64,000 bases of DNA, taken from assembly GCA_015501585.1 (NCBI GenBank), contig JADNRY010000060.1, positions 186,001 through 250,000 on the forward strand, read 5' to 3'. The position numbers and the translations under genes are program-made. The stretch's first letter is position 1; the number at the start of each line of letters is the position of its first letter. This document shows, piece by piece, positions 22,782 through 34,264 of the stretch. The notes under the pieces are model-generated. The model was not told the DNA's origin. It saw only the letters and a list, made by a program, of their open reading frames with translations, and did no database searches. Source of the DNA: Rhodocollybia butyracea (taxonomy: Eukaryota; Basidiomycota; Agaricomycetes; Agaricales; Omphalotaceae).

Positions 22782-24663
22782 ATGTCTCTCCCTGAACCTA
22801 GTCTTAACTCGTCCTTAGGTATCCGTGTAGACAGTCCTGGCTCTTCTGTTTTCGACCTTCCAATACAAAACACTGCTGCAAACTCCAACTCTACGCCTCA
22901 TCTGGAGATCCGATCCCCGGCATTGGGAACTGATACCAAGGATACGCAGGACGGCTGTTTGGATATCACTTCGTTCGTTCTCATCTCTGGAGGAACAGGT
23001 GGAAACGCGATATGTACAGCATTCCCTAAAGCATGTTATGTGCTTCCTGTATCGGATGATGGCGGCTCTTCAAGTGAAATAATTCGTGTTTTGGGTGGCC
23101 CGTCTATTGGTATTGTGTTACTCCACTCAAGTCTTCTCAAGACAGCTACTCACTCATATCAAGGTGATATTCGGTCGAGATTAGTGAGGCTCATACCATC
23201 GGCTCCAGCATCATCACCGTTAAGTGCTATCAGGAATCTTTTTGGATATCGTCTTCCCCCTCATTATTCGGAACGTCAAGCCCGAGAGGAGTGGAGAGAG
23301 ATAGTTGAAGGACGAGCGAAGATCTGGTTAGGGATACCAACAGATCGAAAGGAAACTATTCGAGGTACACAGGTCTACATTTCTGGTACTATATCACTGA
23401 AATTTTTGGGTTAGGCTTTCTTGTGTACTTTGAAAGCGAGGTATTGAAGCGCGCACAGAAGAATTTCACGTTCGTCAATGGAAGGTGATCTTTACCAACA
23501 TGGTTGACTGTCTCCGATACTAACTTCCTCGCTAGCATTGGTAACTATTTTATCGCAGCCGCTCAAGGGTTTTTTCGTTCTCTTCCATCCGCGATATTTC
23601 TATTTTCTTCCATTACCAACAGCCAGGCCAATATTCTGCCTGTGATTGTTACGAATCACACAGTTACCATCGCTGCAGAACTGGTACGTGTCTACGGCGA
23701 CAATGTTATTCTATAGACTGGAAGTTGCTTTATTTACAGGAAGATGGAGAGAGAATTGTTGGGCAGTGCAACATTTCCCATCCAGTAGCTCGGGCTCCTA
23801 TGATAAATGTCATTGATTCCAATGAGGAGTGGTCTCCTCTCGATGGGCTACAAAACCGACAACAGAATGTACTCTTTCAAGCAGAGGGAAAAGCACAATA
23901 TGAGCCACTAAGCTCTCGAATATCTAGTCAGCCTACGATTTGGTTTCCAAAGCTTTCTTTATTCACTGAACTTGGTGTAGGGCTGTTATATCTCAACGGG
24001 TACGGAAATGAAATTTACCCCTCTCCAAATCCGGAGTACCTCTCCAGCCTCAGAGCCAACGATGTCCTTGTCTATTCTTGTGGCTCCCTCTGGACAAGGT
24101 CAGTTTCCCGATCAACTCTCGAAGCGTCTTTCAGATTTGGGCTCTGTAGTATCATTCCGTGCTTAGCCTTGCAAGGAGTTGCTCGCGAGATTGCTAGTTC
24201 TGCATCGCTTCGAGCAAAGATTCTTCTTCGTAAGTCATCTCCGAAACACTGAATACTCTCAGTACACTCAGAACTTGCATCAGTAAATGGCGAAAATGAC
24301 CGAGAGACTGCCGGATACACAGCTGTTGATTACATACAGTACGTTTCTTTCCTGTTCCCCAACTCTATATATCTTACTTGACATCCATACAGAGCTATAG
24401 TCCGCACACTCAATACCTTGTACCAGCCTCAACCGTTTGGCTTGGGGAACGCGGGAACCATGTATCCTGTCTCTGCGTTCATAACAGATTTAGTCTATCT
24501 CAGAGGCGGAGCAGTATCTGTCGACGTGGAGAAAATCGCATCTCTCGGTGTCAGATGCACGGAGGCGATTCCTGATGAACATAGTGTGGGACATATCATT
24601 CCCAAATTTACCGCCGACATCGTCAGACGTGCAGTGAATGAGATTTTGGCTTATGAAAACTAG
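22782..24663 (+). CDS. CofD/YvcK-like (UPF0052) family protein, 503 aa
   Basis: Exons 22782-23109, 23164-23364, 23415-23484, 23536-23683, 23740-24098, 24150-24229, 24284-24338 and 24393-24663, all in phase. The N-terminal Rossmann signature SFVLISGGTGGNA is followed by VLPVSDDGGSSSEI and the IGDIRSRLVRL motif, characteristic of the CofD/YvcK fold. Later blocks include FTFVNGSIGNYFIAAA, LYSCGSLWTSIIPCLA and GGAVSVDVEKIASLGV. Bacterial YvcK is a regulator of carbon use and cell wall metabolism, and archaeal CofD is a phospholactate transferase. The fungal members (yeast YNL011C) have no established reaction, so I assign only the family. No targeting signal is obvious. Confidence 0.9.
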
Positions 24664-25203
24664 CATTAAAGCCCCCTAACTTTGTAATTTTCTAACTTAA
24701 ACTGCTAACCTACGAGTAGGCTACGGCTGGGTAATCTCAACGTAAATTTAACATCAAAGAGTTTCTAAGTGGAGGTTGGGAGAAGGACTTCTTAGTTGCG
24801 TCGGCAGTATACATCTATCTAAAGGATTTCGACAGAGTTTTTCGCAAGGGGGATGTCAGCACCGTATGATGCAAATGGAGATTTCACTCTGCTATAAAAA
24901 TATAAAGACAAAAACAAAAATAATGGTTCAACTTCATTCAAGAGCGACGGCTGGCTTATTCTGATATCGCTGCTATTTTCAGGTTCGTTCCCTCAGAACA
25001 TTCTAAACCGTAAATCAGTCATGTGTAAACACTTCACCCTCAAAAATGTATTTTTCTACAGCTTTTATTTTATCATGGACTATGGCTCTAGGTCCTGCTA
25101 CCACTTGATTTACAAATAGTTAATACAAATGCCGCATAGATTATCCTTACATAAATACTATATGGTAGTGCTTGTTGCATTCAGCACTCAATACGTTTAC
25201 TCG
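24664..25203. other. convergent 3' intergenic region
   Basis: Lies between the stops of the CofD-like gene (plus) and the aspartic protease (minus). AT-rich; no ORF with recognisable features. Confidence 0.4.
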
Positions 25204-27121
25204 TTAGTATCGTCCCTGGTGTGGAAAAGGATCACTATATGCTGCACCCGTTGGACGATAGGGTGGCTCTGCGCCTACATCCCTTGTACCGACTGGTTGA
25301 TATGAGCCAAATGTGGGAACGAACCCACCCTCAAATCGAACATTACTCCGCCGTGTTCGCATTCTGTAAATCAAGTATCCAACCAACCCAGCGACAAGAA
25401 CTCCAGCGACACTGATAATACCGATGAACCACGCCCTATGATTGATGGGTGTGTCGGGTCCTTGCGTGCCTGTTGTGTCGGTACCGCCAAGTCGAGCGTT
25501 GACAAAATCGAGATGAGCTGCCGTACGGTTTGTTGTTGAAAGCAGCTGGATATAAGGGTCTGCAACTGAGGTGTTTGACCCATCGACAAAATCCCCGAAA
25601 TTGATAAGCAAGTAAACGTTCCTTACTGATATTTTGTTTGTGGGCATTGGAGATTAAATTCGTACATTGCATGAAAAAACTCACAAAAGGCCATTCCAAG
25701 TATAACGTCAATCCCAAAGCGCGACAAGTCGCTAGCAATTGGTTGATACTGACCAAATATTGCAGGGCTTGCTCAGGAAAGTAGAAGAGGTATTAAGAAA
25801 GAGCTACAGCTCACCCATCCATAGCAAACATCTTTTCCATCAACAACACTAGCAAATTGAGTGAGGTCGAGAGGATGAATGGGATAATCCACGCCCGAAA
25901 AAACAAATGAAACGTTGATCTCATAATTACAAGGTACCTCCCATAGATTGGATTCTTCAATAAATGAAGCACCTGGTATTTGGCCATAGAAGGCGTTGGT
26001 GATGGCAATGGGTACCTAGTACATGGGGATGATGAACGGGAAACTGAGAAAGGATGGGCAGAGTATGTACCTGAGGGCGAGTAAACCCACTGTCGAACAT
26101 GACTCTAAGCCGATCGCTATTTCCCTCAGTCAAGTTTGTGTTCAACGAGGTGAGGTTAAGCTTTTGCCCATTCGGGGCAATCACGCCTGCTGCGTCCAGT
26201 AGAGTCATCCAATGCTGTTGAGCAGCGTCCACCAATGCGGGAAGCTTTGCTTGGCTCGTCACATTGCTATACCCGGGAATAAGTTCACCGATGGTAATCT
26301 GACCAGGTTGATCATCAAGGAGGGGTACCAGGCTATTATTTTTGGTCGGTGTTGTAAAATTGTCACTACGTGAAAGCAAGATGGTGAGGATGTTGGGGGT
26401 TGTTGTATTTTGCTTGAATATCCTGTCTAATGGGGGATCGCCACTTGAAGATCCCATGGTGTGCAAAATCATAGACCCCCGCGATGGACCGAAACCTATG
26501 AGACCAGTTCCCGGTGTGTCTGCTTGCTGTTCAACTTTATTGACACTAACTTTGGGAGCCAGCATGTTATAAATGCTCTTCAGTTTAGATAATGACCAGG
26601 TCTAAGCTTACTGTATGCCTGATCATCGACCTGGTAGTCATCCAGTACCAGTGTTGCAGTATTAATAAAACCTGGGTTTCGGTATTCTAAGCTGGATAGA
26701 ATGATCGGCCGCGTAACCACATACCTGCGATTGAGCCTATGGCGTACGTGATATTCGCCGGTTTTGAAGTATTCTGTGAACCTGGAACATCGCCAATAAC
26801 CCACAAGTCCTCACTGAAATCAGAAAAGACTTTTAATATCTGCATGTAGGATGTGAGTATATGCGACGAATCTCACCTGCCAGTATCAATAATCACTTCA
26901 AACTGCTGCCCTCCGAGGGTGATATTGCACATGTATGAGATATCATGACTGTCTACTAGTGAAGCACTTCCGTTTCCCAATGAATCGGAGGTTGTGTCAC
27001 GTCTGTGAAGGAGGGGAGTAACGCTTGAACTATGAAATCGTCCAGCGACGTCAAGAGAGATCGCCCAGACCGGGATAATGGCGAATAAGACAGAGAATGC
27101 GCGTGAATTGGGCGGTTTCAT
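25204..27121 (-). CDS. pepsin-like aspartic protease with C-terminal membrane anchor
   Basis: Secretory A1-family endopeptidase. The start at 27121 gives a signal peptide (FSVLFAIIPVWAISLDVAGRF) and a short propeptide. The first catalytic loop is DTGSEDLWV, split by the intron 26814-26876; the second is FDSGFTRPQ near 26.1 kb. Exons 26877-27121, 26725-26813 and about 26612-26671 are clear, but the junction near 26.58-26.63 kb is not cleanly resolved: the strong donor GTAAGC leaves only a 34-nt intron and a phase clash. Downstream exons give ILGMAFLRNVYLLINFGDF and then one transmembrane helix (WFIGIISVAGVLVAGLVGYL) followed by RMRTRRSNVR and a cytoplasmic tail. Membrane-anchored pepsins of this kind act at the cell surface or in the vacuolar/secretory pathway. 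A paralogous remnant lies at 37918-38509. Confidence 0.85.
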
Positions 27122-27527
27122 GAGGAATGATTTTAGCGCAGCTAGAAAGGAAGCCGGTAGGGAATCGAAAGAAGGGTCTTGATGAAGGAAAACCTCAAGC
27201 TCGAGTCAAGTATCAAGACCGATGAAAACAGCGCTGAGAGATTGTGATTCGCAATGAATCAGGATCATGATGCACACGAGAGTGTTGCCATACATAGAAA
27301 AGACGGCGAGGGAGGAAGAAATCAGTGCCGGTGCATTCAATATCTGTCACATGGGCCTGGCAGGAAGTTCTTATTATGCACGTTCTTGTGCACGTTGCTA
27401 AGTACATGGATGGGACTTGTTACTTTCTGGTTTTTCTTTACCAAGTACAGGCGCACCAGGAGATAACAGAAGCCAAAAGAGATGAGCGTGTCATTTATCA
27501 ACTACTTATTACTACACCATTAATAAT
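27122..27527. other. intergenic upstream of protease and tRNA
   Basis: No supported gene. Presumably contains the protease promoter. The stretch just before the tRNA is AT-rich. Confidence 0.35.
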
Positions 27528-27632
27528 ACACCGTTGGTGAAGTGGTTATCATGCTTGCCTTCCACGACTATATGTACTACTACATGTTCCCATCGTGAGC
27601 AAGCGGCTCGGGTTCGATTCCCGAACGGTGTA
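27528..27632 (+). tRNA. tRNA-Gly(TCC) with a 33-nt intron
   Basis: Acceptor arms ACACCGT and ACGGTGT pair over 7 bp, with A73. The D stem is GTGA/TCAT, the anticodon stem CTTGC/GCAAG and the T arm TCGGG-TTCGATT-CCCGA. The anticodon loop is C-T-TCC-A-(intron)-A, so the anticodon is TCC at 27561-27563 (Gly, GGA codons). The intron is 27565-27597, inserted between positions 37 and 38 as is canonical for nuclear tRNA introns. CCA is not encoded. The exonic body closely resembles yeast tRNA-Gly(TCC). Confidence 0.93.
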
Positions 27633-28093
27633 AGTTCGTAGGCTGAGTTTTTTATATGAAACGCATACTTAAAGGTGGTAACGCTTTTAGGGTTAGCGTG
27701 AAATTTACTTGCTAAACAGTGCTAAACTCGTTGTTGCAATTGGGTTTGATTCCCGAGGGATAGGACTTTATGAGCCTGAACGCCTGACGTCTCAGAGTAT
27801 ATTCAGAATCATTTTGCCAAGTGATTAAGCGAGCGACGCGTCACGCCTGCACGCCGACGAGATTGTTGAGGCAGACCCGGCAGCTGTAAGGCACTGTTAA
27901 CGATGCAACATAGCCCTAAACCACTATGTATAGCACCGCAGCAATAAATTTTCAGGTGTTTCCAAGTATTTCGTTGCTATTGGACATGATATAGATAGTT
28001 GAAACGTTTGAAGGTTGGACACATGCCTATGTAGCGCCCAGGAGCGCTTAAATTGAAAAAGGGATGATTTGACATCGATCAGCCATTTCTTGT
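27633..28093. other. intergenic upstream of the Skt5-like gene
   Basis: No ORF with recognisable features; presumed promoter of the Sel1-repeat gene. Confidence 0.35.
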
Positions 28094-31088
28094 ATGAACA
28101 CTTCTTGGAACGTACCACCACCACCTAGACCACCGATTAACCCGGGCGCACCTAATATTCTACTTGAATCTGAAGGATTAGGACTAGGTTCACCAAAATC
28201 TTCGCCTGGTACAGCTTCTGACGGAGGTACCCTACCACATCTCGAAGACCCTTTAACAGCCCCAAGACCCTACAAGGTGGATTTAGAGGTACAAAAGAAT
28301 TTAATGAGCGATGTGAGTTCGTTTAGTCTGAGCTCTAGTTTTTGGATTGGATGGATCGCGCGAGCGTCGTCAAGCGGGTTGAAAGGCAGAACACGTTTTA
28401 ACTTTTGTTCATATTTAGATGGCTCGTAACCTAGACGAACAAGGATACGGACAACCACGAATGCAGCCACAACATAGTTTTCATGCTCCCCCCGCAAATT
28501 ACAATAGCGGATACCACCCAGGTGGATTCAGTCCATTACCTCCACCGATTCAACAACCTTGGGCTCCTTGGTCACCCGCTCTTCCAACTCCGCCACATCA
28601 GCCAGCAATGTCGCCGGCTCCGTTATTACCATATCCTAGACCAGGCTCACAATACCCACAATACGACAATAGACCAGGTGGATTCGATGGTTTACAGCCG
28701 CCACAGGTAGGCCCAACAAGAAGAGCTGTTTCTCCTGCTCCGACTATCTCCGCTCATGTTCAGCAACCACAAACTGCCTCAGATCCTCCATCACTCACTG
28801 CGCCACTTCCCACTATCCCCGCTCTCCTCACTGCAATGCCTACTACTCAGAATCCAAATCACGACCCCGCTTTACGCGTAGCTTGGGTCAGAGATGTCTT
28901 GTTTCTCGTCGAACGAGCACATGCTCAGGCTACAGGAAGTCCAGTAGGTGAACCTGCGAACGGTCCGTTTACAGACAATACATCAAAATTAGCCGAACTA
29001 GGCAGAATTGCAGTAGCCATCATACTCGAGATGGTGGGTCAGCCGGGTAATGTCCCTCCGAGCACACCTCCATACATCCCAGAGATGATCTTCCATCGCG
29101 CATCACTCTTATCCTCCGGCTTGTTTCCCCCTTCATCCCCAAATTCATCGCCAAATACAAATCAAATCAATGCTACACCTTCTAATTCCATCGCCCGCAA
29201 TCCCCGCCAGGCTTTCCGCGATTTTGAGATTGCCGCCAGAGCAGGGTATGCTAGGGCATGGTTTAGACTGGGGAGAGACTATGAGGGTTTCGGCGATTTT
29301 ACGAGAGCAAGAGAGTGTTTTGAGAGAGGCGCAAGGGGCAAAGGGAGTGCAGGAGGCGAGGCGGGGTGCCTGTATCGGCTGGGTATGGCTCATCTCCTTG
29401 GCCAACTAACGCTCCCCGCTTCACCCGAGACTGCACTGCCGCTATTGCAGAGGGCAGCATTACTGAGTACAGTTGATACCCCTCAGCCTGCATATGTATA
29501 TGCATTATTGTTGATGGGAGAGTTTAATCCTGGAGCAGACGGACAAGCGCCAAAGTTCGGAGACGATATGTTTTTGAAATTAGGTCTGATACCTCAAGAG
29601 TATGCGCATATGCAGGGCAGTTCTGGGTCAGTACAGACGTTGCTTGATAAGAAGTATGCTCATTGTTCCACAGTGTTCTACTAACCGCACGTCCGCACCT
29701 CCTCCTCTCCGCCTACCTACACTTCTCGCCCGCCCAATACAAACTAGGTCACGCGTACGAGTTTGCCAGTCCGCCATTCGAGTTCGACGCGTTGCTGAGT
29801 GTCGAGTGGTACGTACCTCAGCTTCCATCGATGTTTGGTTGCTTACACTACTCAATAGGTATTCCCGAGCGAGTCAACAAGGAGAGATCGAGGCAGATAT
29901 GGCACTCAGTAAATGGTTCCTGTGTGGCAGTCGTGTCGGTGGTCCCAACGGTGAACCACCAGACCCATCCCTTGGAGGCTTCGATAAAGACGAACAACTG
30001 GCTAGGGTCTTTGCGGAAAAGGCTGCGAGAAAGGGTTTGCCTAGTGCAGAGTTTGCCATGGGGTATTATTGTGAAGTGGGCATCGGGAATGGGGGTGTGA
30101 GGACTTTGGATGAGGCCGTGGCGTGGTATCGAAAGGTGGGTACATTCCTTTCTCGCCAACCCGAGCTCACCCTTTTTGCTCCCCGTAGGCCGAAGCACAT
30201 GGCAACACCGACGCCATCGAGCGACTCGCAGCTCTCACACAAAGTGTACCTCAGATGCTCTCCCGCCAAGAACACGATTCCATCACAGAGAGTAAACTGG
30301 TCAGGACTAGAACGCAGGCGAAGCAGAGAAGTGAAGCTCAGAAGGTTAGAGATGGCTATTTGGCAACCCAGAATCAGGGTCAGGGGCCGCCTCAAGGTCC
30401 ACAGGGTGGTCCTCCGGGTGGACCAGTACCGGCGATGGGAGGTCCTCCGGGATACAATGCTGCAGGACCAGGATATGGATATCCGGGAGGACCAGGGGGT
30501 GCAGCAAGGAGACAAGATTCGAGACCTGTGGTCGAGCTGATTCGGAAAAATACCCTCACATATGCGAATCAGGGTCCTGGTCCTGGTCCGGTACATGGAA
30601 GGTACCCGACCGAACATGCGAATACGCTTCCTCCTGGAGGTCATCGACCAATGTCCGCGCAGGGTGGGCCTGGAGGACCTAATGTACCACAGGGTATGGG
30701 GCCTGGTGTAGGACTTCGTCCTCCACGTCAAACAAGCATGCCAGGGCAGCCTGGACAACCAGCACAGGCGTTCGCTGGCGCAAATAGATACACGCTTGTT
30801 GATCCTGGGGCCAGGCCTGCACCAAATGGCGAGTCAAGGAGTGATTCAAGGAGTCCTTCGGGTGGACCCAGTGGCCGACGGCCAGCGCCGAGGAGAGGAC
30901 CGAGTGGAGGCGTTAGTATTGGTGGCGGTACGGGTGCTCCTGGTGCAGATCCTGGACCTGGAGGTCCCGTGGGTGCACCTAGCTCGGACGGGATCAGTAC
31001 TCCACCAAAGGCGGCTGGTCCACAGACATTTGCCGAGATGGGATTCACAGGGGCAAAGGTGGAGGAAGACAAATGTGTTATCATGTGA
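28094..31088 (+). CDS. SKT5: chitin synthase III activator, Skt5/Chs4-like, prenylated
   Basis: Regulatory subunit that activates and localises class III/IV chitin synthase at the plasma membrane. Exons 28094-28312, 28419-29626, 29674-29808, 29859-30135 and 30189-31088 join in phase to 912 aa. The N-terminal 270 residues are Pro/Gln/Gly-rich and disordered. Sel1-like repeats follow: AFRDFEIAARAGYARAWFRLG, AQYKLGHAYEFASPPFEFDA, YSRASQQGEIEADMALSKWF, and ARKGLPSAEFAMGYYCEVG. A Gly/Pro-rich tail ends in CVIM, a CaaX farnesylation box also found in yeast Skt5. The start at 28094 is the first ATG of the frame that splices to exon 2; it could lie further upstream. Large ORFs on the opposite strand are shadows of the GC-rich tail. 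Confidence 0.92.
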
Positions 31089-31307
31089 GATAGATACAAA
31101 TGAACCTTTATGCTTCAACAGGACTTTTGTTACGTTCTTTACTTCTTAGTGCGCATAATGTTTCTAGTACTTGCAGTTGTGGATACATATTTATTTATTT
31201 ATGTAAATACAAAGTAAAGAAAAAAGTAAATATGTAAATTGGATACAAATATACATACGATTCTTTACTAAATTCCGCGTACAGCTGGGAATCCGATCCC
31301 AAGTCTA
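31089..31307. other. 3' flank of SKT5 up to the retroelement tail
   Basis: Short AT-rich segment holding the SKT5 3' UTR; nothing else seen. Confidence 0.4.
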
Positions 31308-31477
31308 AGTAGTAGTAGTAGTATAATACGCGGCTCCGCCATCCAGCGGGGTCCCACGAGGGAACAGCCGGTCCCAAACGGGAGCCAAGCAGCGATCTCG
31401 ACCCACATAGGGAAGGTAGACTGCAAACGCTCCCGAAGGGTAGTTTGTAACTAACATAGTAGCTACGGAATAAATGA

Positions 31478-33652
31478 TTAAGGACCGTCTTCCTCCTCTG
31501 ACAAATCCGAGTGTAAGACCTGTTGTCCCTCCGAAATAAAACCTTTCCAATGACACATAACCTCATGAATAAACTTAGCTGTGGGAATAACATGATCCCA
31601 GTGGAAAATAAACTTTTGAAGATAATACAATGCTGCCGAGTCGGAAAAAGCATTGTTGACAGGTAAGGGGATGTGGCCACTGATAAGACCAAGAAAGCTG
31701 TTACGCGCAGAGGTGATCCCGGGAAGATGTAAAGAATTACATTGGAGGAAAATGTGCTGCGGCGTTTCGATGTGAGCGTTACATGCACGACACCTCTTTG
31801 AAGTCCACTCGGCATCAGAAAGGAGTCCACGTTTTGCAGGGGAGGCACGAAAGGTCAATGGTGTGGTGTCCCCACAGAGAAGCCTGGTCAGTGACAGTCG
31901 ATGTTTTGGTGAAGTCACCCGAGTGAGATAGTGGCGAAGGCATCGAACATGACGGTCACCCGACCCAGTGGACTGTGGCTCCAAGCAGTCTCGCAGAAAT
32001 GCTAATCTAGACCAACAGTTTGGACCATCAATCTTTGACTGCAGGTCCGAATCAACTTCACGGCGAATGGTGTTGACAACAGCGGTCACCCGATAGATTG
32101 GATCATCCAATAGATCATATAGCTCAGGCAAAGAAGGTCTGCCGGGGAGTTTACTAAGTGCCAGATGAAGATCAGAGAGCCAGCATGGGTGGCCCAAGCT
32201 GCGAAGATGGTCACTTTGGCGAAGAGCGACATTGGCCAGATGGGAAGGTGGGAGAGAGATGAGATAGATAAGATATTTCAGAGCCAAGATTGCACGTTCT
32301 GGGCGAATGGGCATGATACCAGTTTCAGTGAATAAGACCGTGACAATGGAGGAGTGGGATAAGCCTAGCATGCGCCGCAAAAAACGAACCTGAACAGTCT
32401 CAAGAAGAAGAATGTTGTCTTCCCAGACATCCAAGGCAATCTCACAGGCTGAGATGAGATGAGGGTCAACCAAGGCCATGAAGAGATTTTTTGCAATATC
32501 CAGAGGCATGCGATGATGGCCAACCAGAAGATCGCAACCTGTGATACCTCGAGCGGCGGAGACCGCTGAAGTTCGTTTTGCAAAATAGTGGGCGGTGAGA
32601 ATGTCCCGATGAGTAGACTGGAAGTGTACGCCGACGTAACATACACAGTCCTTGAATTTCAGGACCTCCCCAGCAAGAGTCAAAGTGGGAAGGATCAGAG
32701 GTAACGTACCAAACAGCATAATCCAAGTTTTGCTTGAGCTAATGGAAAGATTGTTATCAAAACACCATCGTTCAAAGGTGTTAAGGTGACGCTGGAGGCC
32801 CACGGGAGTTCGAGAGATCAGGATAATGTCATCTGCATGTTCAAGGTGGGAAATGATGATAGACATAATTTCCATGTCTGCAGGGTCAAAGGAGAGATGA
32901 AAAGTGGAGAGAAATATATTCCAAAGTGTAGGAGAAGAAGGATCGTCATCGCCCATGAGAACACCGCAAAGAGCACGGAAATGTTCCGACAGTTCACCAC
33001 CATGAATTAAAACATACGACATTTTGTCGTACAGAGTCCATAGCCAATCAAAGTACTTGCCTGTCAAGCCAGCATTTGCGAGCTTGTTCCAGAGCGAACT
33101 CTGGTTTACCAAAGGGAAGGCATTAGAGATATCCACAAAAGCAACATACAGGGGCTCGTTTGCAGCACGAATAGTTTCAATCAATGTTCGGAGAATGAAG
33201 GTGTTGTTGTTGGTATGGTAGCCCGCCCGGAAACCATTCTGGGATGAAGGGATGGTGCCAGCAACCTCTAAAGCTTGGCGCAATTTCAGGTGTACCAGCA
33301 ATGATGCAAACTTTAACACACAGCTCTCCAAGGCAATAGCACAGTAGTTCATAGGGTCTGTTGGATCCTTACCTGGTTTTGAGAGAGCGATAATAATCGC
33401 AACAAGCCAGGATGTAGGAATTTGGCGCCCACATACTGCGCGTTGGAATAGGGGAAGTAGGATGTCATTGTCGATATCCTTAAGGAGGTGGTAGGTGGCA
33501 AAGTCGATACCGGTAGAGTCGGAGTGATCCGTTGTCTCTAGATAACTTTTAATCTCAGCGATATCATTGAGGGAAATGTCTTCATTGAATGAGGGAAATC
33601 TTGAGGGGGGAGAAGGGAAAGGAATCTGATTGACCAGGTGCTCCTCCAACAA
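31478..33652 (-). CDS. reverse transcriptase of the non-LTR element
   Basis: A 724-codon open frame. Reverse transcriptase motifs in order: PVNYC-like block (KDPTDPMNYCAIALESCVLK), QNGFRAGYHTNNNTFILR, the catalytic FVDISNAFP (about 33.1 kb) and HADDIILIS (about 32.8 kb), then LSISSSKTWIMLFG. A C-terminal zinc-binding motif CRACNAHIETPQHIFLQC (CX2CX8HX4C) follows near 31.75-31.8 kb. The frame is separated from the upstream RNase H frame by a single in-frame TGA (CAA-TGA-TTG), so the two were probably one protein. Both catalytic aspartates of the ADD box remain. There are few disabling changes within this frame, so decay is modest here. Confidence 0.85.
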   Translation of the reverse strand: MLEEHLVNQIPFPSPPSRFPSFNEDISLNDIAEIKSYLETTDHSDSTGIDFATYHLLKDIDNDILLPLFQRAVCGRQIPTSWLVAIIIALSKPGKDPTDPMNYCAIALESCVLKFASLLVHLKLRQALEVAGTIPSSQNGFRAGYHTNNNTFILRTLIETIRAANEPLYVAFVDISNAFPLVNQSSLWNKLANAGLTGKYFDWLWTLYDKMSYVLIHGGELSEHFRALCGVLMGDDDPSSPTLWNIFLSTFHLSFDPADMEIMSIIISHLEHADDIILISRTPVGLQRHLNTFERWCFDNNLSISSSKTWIMLFGTLPLILPTLTLAGEVLKFKDCVCYVGVHFQSTHRDILTAHYFAKRTSAVSAARGITGCDLLVGHHRMPLDIAKNLFMALVDPHLISACEIALDVWEDNILLLETVQVRFLRRMLGLSHSSIVTVLFTETGIMPIRPERAILALKYLIYLISLPPSHLANVALRQSDHLRSLGHPCWLSDLHLALSKLPGRPSLPELYDLLDDPIYRVTAVVNTIRREVDSDLQSKIDGPNCWSRLAFLRDCLEPQSTGSGDRHVRCLRHYLTRVTSPKHRLSLTRLLCGDTTPLTFRASPAKRGLLSDAEWTSKRCRACNAHIETPQHIFLQCNSLHLPGITSARNSFLGLISGHIPLPVNNAFSDSAALYYLQKFIFHWDHVIPTAKFIHEVMCHWKGFISEGQQVLHSDLSEEEDGP

Positions 33653-34264
33653 TCATTGCACATGATTGAAGTTTGGCGCTGTCAAGTCCGGTGGATTCAT
33701 TCGAGGAACAAAAACATTCAGTAGTTGATCCAATGAGACATTGGAATGCGGCAATTCCGGATAGCGAGTACTTTTGTAGAACTGCCAGAATGCAAATGGA
33801 CCCTTGGCAGCTTTGGCGCAGAGCTTGGAAAGAAAGGAGTCCTGGTGTCCGCGCTTGTGAAATCGGCCCCTATGACTAAACCGGACTGCAGAAACATGGT
33901 TACGAGGTGGCTGTTCCAGAGCTGTGGACTCTGGGAGGGAAGTGGACACTTTTGGGATGTCAGATGGAATGGGAGTAGTGAACGGAGGGGGGGGATGGTG
34001 GCTGAAATAATCCAAAACGGACCCTGGGCAAGGGAAAGGCTTGGAGCAGCCGAGCTTTGCTAGATGATCTGCCGCGTCGTTATGTGAATTACCTGTATGG
34101 GCATGCACATGAATAAAAGTAGTAGAGGCATCAGTAATCTCGTTCACTTGAATCATGAATTGAGAGACGCTGGTTTTTCGCTCCATAATGGAAAGAAAGA
34201 CGGAAGAAACAGAAGAATGCGACCGAGTTCGAAAACCACTCAACTTCATCCATCCAAAGTGCAC
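33653..34264 (-). pseudogene. RNase H-domain remnant upstream of the reverse transcriptase
   Basis: The frame carries the C-terminal end of an RNase H fold (VHAHTGNSHNDAADHLAKLG, with the His and last catalytic Asp) and a linker GFRTRSH...PELPHSNVSLDQLLNVFVPRMNPPD that leads into the reverse transcriptase. The N-terminal half of the RNase H fold is missing. A TGA at the end separates it from the RT frame. Members of this agaricomycete family known to me also place RNase H before RT. Confidence 0.65.

Larger units (their letters stand above)
31308..34264 (-). mobile_element. degenerate non-LTR retroelement, RNase H-RT type
   Basis: Minus-strand element whose coding pieces lie at 33653-34264 (RNase H) and 31478-33652 (reverse transcriptase). 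Its 3' end shows a GC-rich segment followed by a short TAC repeat (31308-31325), the sort of simple-repeat tail many LINE-like elements have instead of poly(A). The 5' part is missing or unrecognisable: the RNase H starts in mid-domain. No target-site duplication could be set. Confidence 0.75.

Noticed and set aside
27213..27540. Small ORFs upstream of the tRNA
   Set aside because: Short, without start context, splicing or motifs.
29848..30758. Long minus-strand ORFs opposite the Skt5-like gene
   Set aside because: They mirror the GC-rich Sel1 and Gly/Pro tail exons on the plus strand, have Arg/Ser-biased composition and no motifs.
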